DNA from: Anastrepha obliqua
Lineage: Eukaryota > Arthropoda > Insecta > Diptera > Tephritidae
Direction: 5' to 3'
Assembly (NCBI RefSeq): GCF_027943255.1
Contig: NC_072892.1
Location: 167,030,792 to 167,094,791, forward strand
DNA length: 64,000 bases
Part shown: one piece after another, positions 1 to 9,568 of the stretch
How positions within the stretch are numbered: position 1 is the first letter of the stretch
Layout: each line of letters begins with the position of its first letter
Translations under genes and position numbers: made by a program
Notes under the pieces: generated by a model
Told to the model about the DNA's origin: nothing
The model's input: only the letters and a program-made list of their open reading frames with translations
Database searches by the model: none

Positions 1-191
1 TAAGTTGCTATTTACTGCAGTTGTTCGATCTACATTAGAATTAATATGCCGTGTTTATTTGGAGACCTTACCACCAATTCTACATATATTATATAAATTT
101 TTCGGATCCTGCCCCGTCATATAAATTCCGCTTACTTCTTTGATCTTAAACAACTGGAAAATAGAAAATCGATTTATCCGCTGTTTTTTTT

Positions 192-430
192 TTGTTTAAT
201 ATTATCAATGGTGAAGTTAACCGTTACTCTCTTTTAGAAATGATTAACTTTTTGGTACATACCAGGTCTCTACGTAATAAATATCCGTTCCATTTGAATA
301 GGTTCAGAATAAATTATGCCTGCAATGCTCCTATTGCTCACTCTCTTCATGAACTTAATGACATCTGGAATTCTATTTAATTCGACTTTATATTATCTAA
401 ACTATGCTTCTCTATTCAATTAAACTGTGT
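192..430 (+). pseudogene. C-terminal tail of a non-LTR retrotransposon ORF2
   Basis: The plus-strand reading contains HTRSLRNKYPFHLNRFRINY followed by NAPIAHSLHELND, and after one stop FDFILSKLC. This is the usual C-terminal block of many insect LINE ORF2 proteins (RSLRN...F..NYA..SPI..L...N....FDF). Only the last residues are present, so the copy is 5' truncated or cut by the window edge. The clade cannot be told from this piece. There is no ATG, so this is a remnant and not a gene. Confidence 0.5.
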
Positions 431-1439
431 ATTGCAGTTTAATTTTTTTAAGACGATGTTTTTCTAGTATTTGGTGAAAAAGAACAATTATAATTTCACA
501 TATTTTTTCTTTTTTTTTTTGTTAAATATACTTTTGTAGTAAATAGTCAGTAAGAGCAATTGTTTATTGATTTTAGAAGAAATAAATAACATAAATTTGT
601 TGTTCCTCCGGCAAAGAAATTAGTCAAAAATAATACCACATACTTCAGGTTGCATTTCCTACAAGGCAGTAAAAACTAAAATGTTGCAAAGTGCAGTAAC
701 TAACAGACATACCTACATACGAGTATATACGAATTATATGCTTATGATTTCCGCTTTCGTTATAATTAAATGCAAAGCAGGTGTGCGTACTAAAATTTCC
801 AGCATATTTAAATTGCATGTTGCAACAACTACTTAAACTACTTATATATATATACTTGTTCCTCCAGAGCTATAATTTAAGTAAGAAATTTATTGGTGTA
901 AATAAAACGTAGTTGCGTTCTAATAGCCGGTAATGTTTTACAAAGAAGTTTTTAGCTTTCAACATCATAATCAATAAAGTGTGCAATGAGAAACAAGCTG
1001 AATTTTTGAACTCTGCACCGAACTGAGGTACAGTGGGGAGCCGGTTGCAGAGAAGAAATTTTCTCATTAATATGGGAAGCGTAAACTCGGTTCAAGTAAA
1101 TAAAATTTAGTTCTTTGCTTCACTCGTTTGTAAGCACTCTCGTTCTAGTCAGCCATTCGTTTTTTAATATAAGCTTGATGAGAATTATAGAGATTAGAGC
1201 AGACAACTTAAAGCAAAGTGCTATAGGAACTCTAATATTAAAAGCTTGTTTAAAATTATAGAGCAGGAAGGGTCAATTAAATGTTAACGCACGGGTGTCT
1301 CATTGCCATTCTCTTCCTAGGTCATTAACTAGTAACGGTTTTACTGCTTAATCGCTTGGGTACTCTAGTGGTCGCTAGGTATGAACAACGGAATATTAGT
1401 AAATTATTGGAAGATTTTTTGCTTCAAAAAATAAAACAA
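431..1439. other. No gene recognised
   Basis: A/T-rich sequence with short homopolymers and TATA-type simple repeats. I see no coding similarity on either strand. The last 150 bases could belong to the degenerate 5' side of the LINE that follows. Confidence 0.5.
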
Positions 1440-2258
1440 CGTATTGAAGAGCGACATGTCTTAAAAGACTATTAATTTGGGTACCGGCCATATCATTCAA
1501 CATGCCACGCACTAACTTAACTCTCTGATTTTATTTGTAGTAATTTAAATCGACCACAGGCGACGATATTAGTCAGTCTAGATTTGGAAAAAGCATTCGA
1601 TACTGCTTAGGTGGAAGGAATCATATTTAAAATGTACAGGAAGTTCAACTTCGAAAAAAATATTTGCATAATGTTGTATAGTTATTTAAAAGAGCGATCA
1701 TTTTATATTGATGAAGGTACATATATTTAATTCTTTGACAAGAGACGTTAGCTCAGGTGTGCCACAAGGTTCTCTGTTGGGGCCAATTCTCTATAAGATC
1801 TTCTTAGCCGATTTCCCTGACCCACCATTAAGTTCCGAAATTAATAATTACGATATTAAAGTGCTCATATACGCAGATGATATAATTATATTGGGATCTT
1901 ACCAACGCATAACCAATGCCAATGAAGCCGTTAACTCATACCTAAATGAATTAAATATATAGTTTCGCAAATGGAAGCTAAAAATAAACTTCAATAAAAG
2001 CGAAACAACTATTGTTAAAGAAATACCTAAAAACTTATATCCAAATGCTCGTAGTTATGAGCCTCAAATTAAAATAAATGGACTCAACATAAAATACAAA
2101 GAACAAATTAAATACTTGGGCATAATTTTGGATAGCAAATTCACCTTTGTAAGACATGTAGATTTCATTTTGACAAAAGCAAAAAAAATGTTCTTTAGCT
2201 ATTATAATTTAGTAAGAAGGCAGGGTGGACTATCGAACTGCATTAAAATAAATATTTA

Positions 2259-2817
2259 CGAGGCCGGAACAATAAGTCCGTGACTTTTTGTATTTCTGAC
2301 CTCTTTACTGAAAAAGAAATACTGCTCCTGTCAACAGACATCTGTCAGTTGACTCCTGTCAAAATTTGAACGTGCTGCGTCAGTTAGTTTGTGTTTTACA
2401 GCTACCTTTATCAGAATACCCAGTAATTTGAGGAGAAAATGGAAAAAACTGAATTTCGTGTGCTTATTAAGCCGATTCTCCCTTAGAAACCCACTGTTTC
2501 GACTGTTGTTTGGTCTCTGGTGTGTGGTGATGGATCCATGTTTCGTCCACGGTTACAAAACGGCGCAAAAACTCCTCCATATTGCGATTAATCAACGCCA
2601 AACCTTCCTGTGAAGTTGTTACACGATTGCGTTTGTGGTCGACTGTGAATTACTGGGTAGTCTGATAAAGGTAGCTGTAAAAAACAAACTAACTGACGCA
2701 GCACGTTCAAATTTTGACAGGAGTCGACTGGCAGATGCCTGATGACAGGAGCAGTATTTCTTTTTCAGTAAAGAGGTCAGAAATACAAAAACTCACGAAC
2801 TTATTGACCCTCCCTCG
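2259..2817 (-). mobile_element. Mariner deletion derivative with 169-bp inverted ends, inserted in the LINE
   Basis: The ends are inverted copies of each other: 2259-2427 pairs with 2648-2817. The outer ends start CGAGG and both are flanked by the dinucleotide TA (2257-2258 and 2818-2819), the Tc1/mariner target. The centre holds a transposase scrap on the minus strand. Removing the element with one TA rejoins the LINE reading frame exactly (..NIY|KQIIRPI..), so both ends and the target duplication are certain. Inverted ends this long are unusual for mariner (about 30 bp is normal), which suggests a rearranged non-autonomous derivative. Confidence 0.85.
2465..2646 (-). pseudogene. Mariner transposase scrap (first catalytic Asp region)
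   Basis: The minus strand reads DHKRNRVTTSQEGLALI, then FLRRFVTVDETWIHHHTPET and KQQSKQWVSKGESA followed by stops. VTVDETWIHH is the block around the first catalytic aspartate of DD34D mariner transposases. The N-terminal DNA-binding domain and the other two aspartates are absent. It lies between the two inverted arms of the element and cannot make an active enzyme. Confidence 0.75.
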
Positions 2818-3563
2818 TACAAACAAATAATTAGACCAATCATATCTTATGCTCATCCGATATGGTTCAACATTTCGTCGAACCAAATGGAGAGACTAAG
2901 ACGATTTGAACGATATGTTTTAAGAATTTGTAGCGGTCTTAACCGCCAACCTTACAGAAGTGGTACTTTTCGGAAAAGAGTTTCTAATAAATATTTATAT
3001 GAAAAATGTAAAATATCACGCATAGACTTTTTCTTAATGAAATCGTCAATAAGATTTGTTGGTAACTGACATTCATAGAAAATGAACTGATAAACAAATA
3101 TCTGTCAAAGGCAAGGGAAATATCATTACCTCTAACAGAAGAACATTTATCACCAATATATAATATTTAAAAATACTAAAAAATAATAATATTAATATAT
3201 ATTGTATGCAATAGTAAAGCAATATATTATCATAGGCGATACAATACTTACAACTTCAACGATGAAAATTTAGTTTATATAGTAACATTAATCAATTTAT
3301 AGCCAAATAAATTATAGAAGTTTAATATACGTTATCTCCTTTTTAAGCCCTTTTTGGGAGAATATAAATAAGTTTTAAAGTTATGCCAAAGACATACAAA
3401 ATAATAATCATAACCTATTGTATATATCAAAAGAAAAATAAGTTTTAAACTCCTAGATAAATACAAATGTATGTAAGGATATTGCTAAACAATCTAATTT
3501 AATCATAACTTTGTTAACTCCTATATTAAAATGGTTTTGGGCAATAAATGAAATGAAATGAAA

Positions 3564-4363
3564 CAACGGTAAATATCTGTAATATTTCGAAAACTTGTTC
3601 ATAAAACAAAAAAAATTACTCTACATTATGAATAAAATTGCAATTTAAAATCGAATACCAACGATGATCATCATCTCAATTCATTTCTTCAATTCACCTC
3701 ATCATTTAATGTTGCGCGAAAAATGATACTGAAACCCCTTCGCTGCCATTTCAACACTAAACACCATCACTTTCCATAATACCTTACCACCTGAACGCGC
3801 TCACCATTGCCCCATGAATGCGCGTGGTCAGCGTGGAGCATTTGCCAAACGAGGTTATCTGAAATCCGTTGCATTGGAGAAAATTAGGAAATTGTATAGC
3901 CATTTTTCGATTTGCAAACGCATTTCGCTAGCAGTCAAACAAGACTAATGAAATCGCAAAACAACAACAAATAATACGAAATACGAGTACTCGTACACCT
4001 CTGAAACTATGGCATGGCACAGCGTGCATGACGCATATATGTACGAGTATGTCTGTGTTAGTGCGAGTTGCGTGTATGGTTTTGGGAGAATCTCTGCAAT
4101 ATTAAATTCAGCTATCTGCGTATGGATTTCAATTTAGCCATAGCTGCCGCTCATAACAGCAATGGCAAATAATAAAGTTTACAACAACAACTTCAATCTC
4201 ATCATTTGTCGGTCGGGGCATATCACTCATCCACAGGTAAGTTGCCTCGAGCTTACACAAACATGCGCGTACATGCAATTTGTGAAAGCTGTGGCCGACT
4301 ATTGTGCCGTCAAACATATATACAAACACACATACATACATACACATATGCAAGCATGTGTGC
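3564..4363. other. No gene recognised; TSD at its right end
   Basis: Non-coding sequence with an A/C-rich and later a CATA-type microsatellite around 4320-4350. The last eight bases (4356-4363, ATGTGTGC) are the left target duplication of the MITE that follows. Confidence 0.5.
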
Positions 4364-4787
4364 TAGGCCGGGTCGATTTGTGGGGAGGCAAAAAAATCGC
4401 CCATTGCTCTGTGAAAATCATATTCTAGGGATCAAAATAAGAAACTTTGCCGAAGGAACCATACCTCTAAAACGAATTCTGATGTCCCCCAATTTGGGTC
4501 GAACTTTTTAGATTCTTTTCTATAACTCACTTAAATTAATTTTTTCATTTACATATGATCTGACTAAAGAGAAAAAATAGATATTACTATAAATAAATAA
4601 AAATAAAGGAAAAACATAGCCATTTAGCTGATTTTTTCATGTAAAGGCCAAAAATGGGACATCCCCCAAATTGGGGGACATCAGAATTCGTTTTAGAGGT
4701 ATGGTTCCTTCGGCAAAGTTTCTTATTTTGATCTCTAGAATACGACTTTGACAGAGCAATGAGCGATTTTTAAATCGACCCGCCCTA
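4364..4787. mobile_element. MITE, family 'TAGGGCGGGTCGA', copy 1
   Basis: This 424-bp element starts TAGGCCGGGTCGATTT and ends with the inverse of TAGGGCGGGTCGATTT. The terminal inverted repeats extend for about 140 bp (4364-4505 against 4645-4787) and include a shared block around CGAATTCTGATGTC. It is flanked by a perfect 8-bp target duplication, ATGTGTGC, at 4356-4363 and 4788-4795. No coding capacity is visible. A second copy lies at 33733-34165. Eight-base duplications are made by hAT, P and Merlin-type transposases; the terminal bases do not let me choose among these. Confidence 0.85.
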
Positions 4788-5049
4788 ATGTGTGCATACC
4801 AGAGACTATTGAATTGGAAATCAAACAATTGAACTCATAGGCGCCACCAGTGTCTGGATAATGCGTAATTATTTGTTGCTAGTTTCCACTGTAGACAAAA
4901 GTTTACCGCAATCGGATGAAAGGTTGGGAGTGTATAAATTACAAAAAAAACAGTTTTTATATTTACATAAAAAAATTAATTCGTCGCATATCCGGTGCTG
5001 TTTTGAGAGGTTGAGAACTTAAAATCATAAAATAAAACAGAAATATTGT

Positions 5050-5760
5050 TGGAAGATTTTTTTATTATAATTTGGTAGATAATTTCATAGCATTTTCTCT
5101 TTGAATATGATATCCGGCATATGTCCGCCACGGTTACGAGTTAAATGGTCCATTCGATGAGTCCAATTTTTGACTAATTTTTCCAATAAATCTGGCCCTA
5201 TGGCGCCAATTGTGGCTTGGATATTGGCTTCGAATGCTTCAAAAGTTGTTGGTTTGTCGACAAAAGCCAATGACTTAACGTAGCCCCATAAAAAGAGTTC
5301 CAGAAGCGCTAAATAGCACAAACGAGAGGGCCAGTGAACAGGACCACACCTGGAAAAGAAAGTTGTCATCGAATTGACTTTGCAATAAATCGATTTCCAA
5401 ACGCGCTGTATGGCAAGTTGTGCCGTCTTGTTGGAACTAAGTGTCGTCGATGTTTAGCTGATTAATTTTGAGAAACAATATTTTTCGAAACAAAGATTCA
5501 GTTAGCATAGCTCTATAAAGCTTATAAGTCAACGAAACGGCAGCTGCTTTCTCAAAGTAATAAATGAGAACCTGCTTTCGAAAGAACTAATGACCAGTCC
5601 TCTATGAACTTCGCGAACAGATTTATGCAAAAAGACCTTAAATTCAATAACTCGTCCAGCCCATATTCCGCACCTAACGATTGTTTTCAATGGATTTAAT
5701 GGATGTTCTTGAATGGCTTCGGGTTGCTCTTCGGCCCGAATACAGCAAATTTCCTGGGTT
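5050..5760 (-). pseudogene. DD41D (rosa-type) mariner transposase remnant
   Basis: On the minus strand 5085-5445 reads FQQDGTTCHTARLEIDLLQ (second catalytic Asp), then SRCGPVHWPSR, LFLWGYVKS, DKPTTFEAFEANI and NRGGHMPDIIFK, which is the usual C-terminus of the DD41D family. The third Asp position is lost (ELFLWG where PLDYFLWG is expected). Further along, RAEEQPEAIQEHPLNPLKTI (5690-5755) is the block after the first Asp, but out of its normal order relative to a KSVREVHR N-terminal block near 5620. The copy is therefore internally deleted and rearranged. A copy with the same deletion type occurs at 46250-47470. Confidence 0.7.
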
Positions 5761-6105
5761 CAAAGCCGCAGAAGATTAGCCGTCTGGGAGACCAGATCTG
5801 ACTACAGTTTGAGAACAGAATTGGAGGGCATAGCCTGACGAAGTCCTCAATGAAATTTGCAGAGTCTCAAACAGTCTTTGGCTCGACCAGCGACGTCAAT
5901 ATCCATGGAAACAGTGCGTGCAGCAATAGTTGAGTGGCCTAATTTGTTTGAAAGCTTGTGTAGAAGAAAATGGTGAACATTACGAATGAAAATTTTATTT
6001 TACTTTTTAATTTTTACATGATAAATGGAACTAAGTTCATTAAAAAAGATATTATAATTTTATATCTATAATGGGCTCAACTTGTAACTGAACTTATGGC
6101 AGGAC
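5735..6105 (+). pseudogene. maT (DD37D) transposase C-terminus and 3' end
   Basis: The plus strand reads SLKQSLARPATSISMETVRA followed by AIVEWPNLFESLCRRKW, the maT C-terminal block (SLKQSLVKAAxEIPLETVRAAIDAWPxRLKAC). It overlaps the edge of the DD41D remnant. The element's 3' terminal repeat follows near 6070-6105, matching the end at 27439 (shared TCCTGCCATAAGTTC), and is followed by TA (6106-6107). Only the last quarter of the element is present. Confidence 0.65.
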
Positions 6106-6407
6106 TAAATATATAGGTTAGTTTTGTCAAATGCAAATTTTTATCATTTTTAATTCCATTTCTATAAGTAGGGATTTTCTCTTAGAGCAATAAAAGTAAT
6201 AAGGTAAGAAAGCGAGGTGGAAAGTTTTTATCTGATTATTGCGTGAATTCGAAGAGTGGAATCGGTGTTCCTAAAATGTAGCTAACGGCTAACAGCTATT
6301 ACCAGATGTTAAAAATAAACAAACTGCAACCCATCAAAAGTTTTGTGTGGTGACTCACACCCCAGTGTGTCTACCGAAGGTTAATAGCGGATGTATATAT
6401 TGACTTT
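6106..6407. other. No gene recognised; SINE target duplication at right
   Basis: Nothing coding is seen. The last 14 bases (6394-6407, TATATATTGACTTT) are repeated exactly at 6721-6734 and form the target-site duplication of the SINE between them. Confidence 0.6.
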
Positions 6408-6720
6408 TCGGCTGCCGTAGCCGAATGAGTTGGTGCGTGACTACCATTCGGAATTCCCAGAGAGAACGTCGGTTCGAATCTCGGTGAAACACCAAAATTA
6501 AGAAAAACATTTTTCTAATAACGGTCGCCTCTCCGCTGGCAATGGCAAAGCTCCGAGTGTATTTCTGCCATGAAAAAGCTCCTCATAAAAATATCTGCCG
6601 TTCGGAGTCGGCTTAAAACTGTAGGTCCATCCATTCAACATCAAGACGCACACCACAAATAGGAGGAGGAACTCGGCCAAACACCCAAAAAGGGTGTACG
6701 CGCCCATTATATATATATTA
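6408..6720 (+). mobile_element. tRNA-derived SINE, copy 1
   Basis: The 5' part resembles a tRNA gene: an A-box-like TAGCCGAATGAGTTGG at 6418-6433 and a B-box GGTTCGAATCT at 6471-6481, ending AAACACCA. A non-tRNA body of about 200 bp follows (GGAGTCGGC, CACACCACAAATAGGAGG, CCAAACACCCAAAAAGGGTG) and then a TAT-rich tail. The element is flanked by a perfect 14-bp target duplication (6394-6407 and 6721-6734), the mark of LINE-driven insertion. Other copies lie at 11211, 19470, 39559 and 61247. Confidence 0.85.
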
Positions 6721-6734
6721 TATATATTGACTTT

Positions 6735-7129
6735 ATATATGTTTTGCATTCTTCTTCTTTATTTGCAATTCGTTACCGAATGTTAGCGATCATGCATAGA
6801 ATATAATGAATAAAATTCAATGCATAAAAATAAAATGAGTACAATAATGATTAAAAATAAGCTTACAAAAACACACTTAAAGATATATTCCTAATTTTTA
6901 AAAATATTTGGAAAATTTTCTCTGTTCCGGACTAACTCCAAAAGATGACCGATATTTTGGATTCCGATCCACTGGCGTATATTTCGCAACCAGGATAAAA
7001 TGTTTTTTTCCGATGCCTCGACTTTCTTCAGTTTTTCCTTGGAGTATAAGTTGCAGAATATTAAAAAATACTTATAATTTCGGCACATATGACTCAGGTA
7101 GGCTGTTTTCTGCGTTTAAAAACAAAATG
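6735..7129. other. No gene recognised
   Basis: A/T-rich sequence after the SINE. Short open frames exist on both strands, but none resembles a known family. Confidence 0.5.
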
Positions 7130-7806
7130 TTTTCATAAAATGTTAATATAATCCTTTAAAAAATGTCAAAAAAACTTAAGAACGTAAATTTAAGTATTTC
7201 TTATATATCGTCAACCATGACGACTTTAATCTTTGCGTTCGAGCGCTGGGAGAGGTATAGTTCCGTTGTATTCAAACTTTAGACGCGTTTTTCTCGAAAC
7301 TATATTTTTGGAATTCGCTTACACGATAACTCAAAAAGTCATTGATCAATCTCCCTGAAATTTTGCACACATCTTTTTTTATGATATTACTGTCTATGTG
7401 AATTTACAATTCGAAAATTGTTCAAAAAATAATTTTTTCGAAGCAAAAATAGTAGGAAATTTCACCCCAAAATTTATTTTTTTTAAGCATTTTATTCCGC
7501 GACTTTTTTTCATTTGTTTTTAATTCATACAGAAATTATGACATTAATAAACAAAAAAATTGTTAGATTTTTGTATTCAGATCACTACAATGCCTGCCGA
7601 TTAAGAAACCCCGCTGCGACTTTCTTGGAAGAACTGAATGTACATCCGCCATTTTAATATAAATGATTTAAATAAGTAAACAAAATTAAATATTATTTTA
7701 ATCTATTAATAACTATGTGCCAATTTTGAAAAAAATATGTTAACTTCTTCTTTTCAAATAATTTTAATAAAAAATATGGCCTTTTTCAGGTATCTGTCCC
7801 CTTAAA
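7130..7806. mobile_element. Interspersed repeat with TTAA-flanked end, copy 1
   Basis: The block 7130-7510 reappears, inverted, at 22136-22545 (shared words GCGCTGGGAGAGGTATAG, CGCGTTTTTCTCGAAACTAT and CATTGATCAATCTCC). The right end here is CAGGTATCTGTCCCC directly followed by TTAA, and the other copy ends CAGGTCTCTGTCCCC plus TTAA. A TTAA target points to a piggyBac- or Kolobok-type non-autonomous element. The left terminus was not found, so the copy may be incomplete. No coding frame of note. Confidence 0.5.
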
Positions 7807-7811
7807 GCACC

Positions 7812-7985
7812 GTGGAAGCTCTATATCGCTTTTAACTCTTCGAAGTACTTCAGAGTTGGAGATACGGTCGGTCCAAGGAATTTTGAGTAGTCTTCTTAGT
7901 ATGCACATCTTGAATGCTTCTATGCGATTCATATCAAAAACTTTCATCGTCCAAGTTTCCATGCCATAGAATAGAACTGATAAAA
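7812..7985 (-). pseudogene. RTE-like LINE ORF2 C-terminal fragment
   Basis: The minus strand reads FYGMETWTMKVFDMNRIEAF, then KMCILRRLLKIPWTDRISN and SEVLRRVKSDIEL. This is the conserved block after the thumb in RTE/CR1-like reverse transcriptases (LLYGAETWT...AFEMWCYRRMLRISW). It abuts the TTAA at 7807, so the TTAA repeat probably inserted into this LINE copy. No full ORF remains. Confidence 0.65.
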
Positions 7986-8459
7986 CTTAACATCTCACAA
8001 AGCAAATCGTGGTTTCTTAAAACACAGCCGCATTTATAAAAAGCAACACTAGCCATTTGCATTGGAAGACGTGAAGCTTTTGTAAATGGGAACTTACTTG
8101 GTTTTAATTAATTAGTTCACGTTATCGAACGCGCACTGTACAACGGTTTAAAACAAAAATAACTTATTATGTAATGTAACCTCAAATATGGCCAAACATT
8201 GTATATTTTCACATCTCCAAAGTTTGACATTTTAAAGCTATTCTGAGGACAAATTCATATTTTGAATTCGTCAAACTTTGGAAAAGTATTTTCTTGTTTT
8301 TAATTTAAATTTTGCCACCTTTCATTGTTCATTCCAGATTTAACAACTTTCATAATCCTTATGATAGATTACCTGTATATCCTGCTTGTTTTCAACAACA
8401 TCTATAGCAACTTCGCCCTTTTTCGAAATTAAATCAACAGCAATTCTTCATGTGAAGTA
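7986..8459. other. No gene recognised (3' flank of the glycine-rich gene)
   Basis: Nothing coding is seen. The right end borders the poly(A) signal of the minus-strand gene. Confidence 0.5.
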
Positions 8460-8465
8460 TTTATT
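8460..8465 (-). promoter_or_regulatory. Poly(A) signal AATAAA of the glycine-rich gene
   Basis: TTTATT on the plus strand gives AATAAA on the minus strand, about 137 bases after the stop codon at 8602. Position and sequence fit a cleavage signal. A transcript 3' end would confirm it. Confidence 0.4.
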
Positions 8466-8601
8466 AAATTCACTTGCAAATGCCGAAATCAACTCAAAGC
8501 CAGAAATGTGATTAACCAAAAAAAAGCAAAATTCACTAAATCAAATAAAATCAAGGACTTATCCAATGTACGTAGCAATTCACAGACAATTCTTCCTGTA
8601 T

Positions 8602-9103
8602 TTAATGCCAACCATGAGTGGGTCCAGCTCCACCACCACCGCCGCCGCCACCGCCAGCACTACCAGCAGCACCGCCGCCTCCACCACCGCCACCACCAGC
8701 AGCTCCCCCAGCAGCTCCTCCACCGCCACCACCACCACCGGCCGCACCATGTGCACCAGGCGCACCGCCACCACCGCCGCCACCACCAGCCGCACCATGT
8801 GCACCAGGCGCACCACCACCACCGCCGCCACCACCTGCGGCGCCAGCGCCTCCTGCGCCACCAGCACCACCAGCAGCCACAGGCACAATCTTCACCACGG
8901 GCACCGACGGCACCGAAACCACAATTGGTCCATGTGGCACCAAACTCAACGGCAAAATACTAGCTTGATTCTGCGCAATGCAGATCAGGCAAATCACAGC
9001 CAAGGCTAAGACCTGCATAAATATTCAGGAAAATCAAAGGATTATTATTAAAATCAAGCAACCGTTAGCTGGTTTCAATGTCACTTACCAAAGAATGCTT
9101 CAT
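8602..9103 (-). CDS. Glycine-rich secreted (cuticle- or silk-like) protein, two exons
   Basis: Exon 1 is 9089-9103 (MKHSL) with donor GTAAGTGAC at 9088. Exon 2 is 9012-8602, after acceptor TTTATGCAG, and ends GPTHGWH-stop. The intron is 76 bp and in phase 0. The joined product is 141 residues. It has a signal peptide (MKHSLVLALAVICLICIAQ..QA), a short hydrophobic mature part rich in Val and Pro (residues ~25-50), then about 85 residues of glycine runs broken by Ala and by two APGAHGAA units. Such proteins are secreted to cuticle, egg coat or gland secretions in flies; I cannot name the orthologue. I prefer the spliced start because the unspliced ATG at 9018 lies inside the acceptor, and because a TATA box lies upstream of exon 1. 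The opposite-strand proline- and histidine-rich frames are shadows of the same GC-rich repeat. Confidence 0.8.
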
Positions 9104-9189
9104 TTTGTTTGTTGTGCTATTTGCGACCGCACGACGTTCGCTCTAACTGTCGATTGGAAGCTCTATGCCAGTGCTGCTCTTGGTCAAGG

Positions 9190-9197
9190 CTTTTATA
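9190..9197 (-). promoter_or_regulatory. TATA box of the glycine-rich gene
   Basis: The minus strand reads TATAAAAG, about 90 bases before the exon 1 ATG. This leaves room for a short 5' leader of about 60 bases, usual for fly cuticle-type genes. Confidence 0.55.
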
Positions 9198-9568
9198 CGA
9201 ATCTGCTGCTTATTAGATGAGTAGGTGTCACAAATGCTTTAAACACCTTGACTTGTAATAAATCAAGGTTTGGAGTAAAAAGAAAAAGTAAGCCAGAATT
9301 TATTATTAGAGTAACACGAGCCAATTGCCAGCCCATTCTTTTAATGGGTGCAAGCGGATAAATTAGCTACCGGCTTTCGCATAAATATTCATCATAATTT
9401 ACACACTGGCTAAGTATAGTACAACGCAGCCCAACGCTTTTGAATAACTCCGCTCTGCTTGAGCTTTTAAGGTAAGCGATGTGGCTTATTTGATGGAGCG
9501 CTGCTCTATTTACGAGTATTTTGCATAAGAATCTGGTAGCGCAAACGCTCTAACATATTTACATACTA
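9198..9568. other. Upstream flank, no gene recognised
   Basis: Upstream region of the glycine-rich gene up to the mariner at 9569. No other coding signal. Enhancer sites cannot be judged from one sequence. Confidence 0.4.

Larger units (their letters stand above)
1440..3563 (+). mobile_element. I-type LINE remnant (reverse transcriptase), split by a mariner insertion
   Basis: One frame, with stops, reads FGYRPYHSTCHALT, then LVSLDLEKAFDTA (RT motif A), then after a frame change SGVPQGSLLGPILY (motif B) and LIYADDIIILG (motif C, catalytic YADD), KYLGIILDSKF, and finally RPIISYAHPIWFNISSNQME. These are hallmarks of I-clade reverse transcriptases. The order and spacing are complete from the fingers to beyond the thumb. 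The endonuclease half is missing, so the copy is 5' truncated. Several in-frame stops and one frameshift make it dead. It ends in an (ATGAA)n-like tail near 3545-3563, typical of target-primed 3' ends. The coding stretch is interrupted at 2259-2817. Confidence 0.8.

Noticed and set aside
6408..6500. A functional tRNA gene
   Set aside because: The A- and B-box match belongs to a multi-copy SINE head. The fold is imperfect and the same head recurs with the SINE body.
8508..9009. Histidine-, proline- and threonine-rich plus-strand frames over the glycine-rich gene
   Set aside because: They mirror the GC-rich codon repeat of the minus-strand gene, have no splice sites or promoter, and the minus strand has a signal peptide and proper introns.
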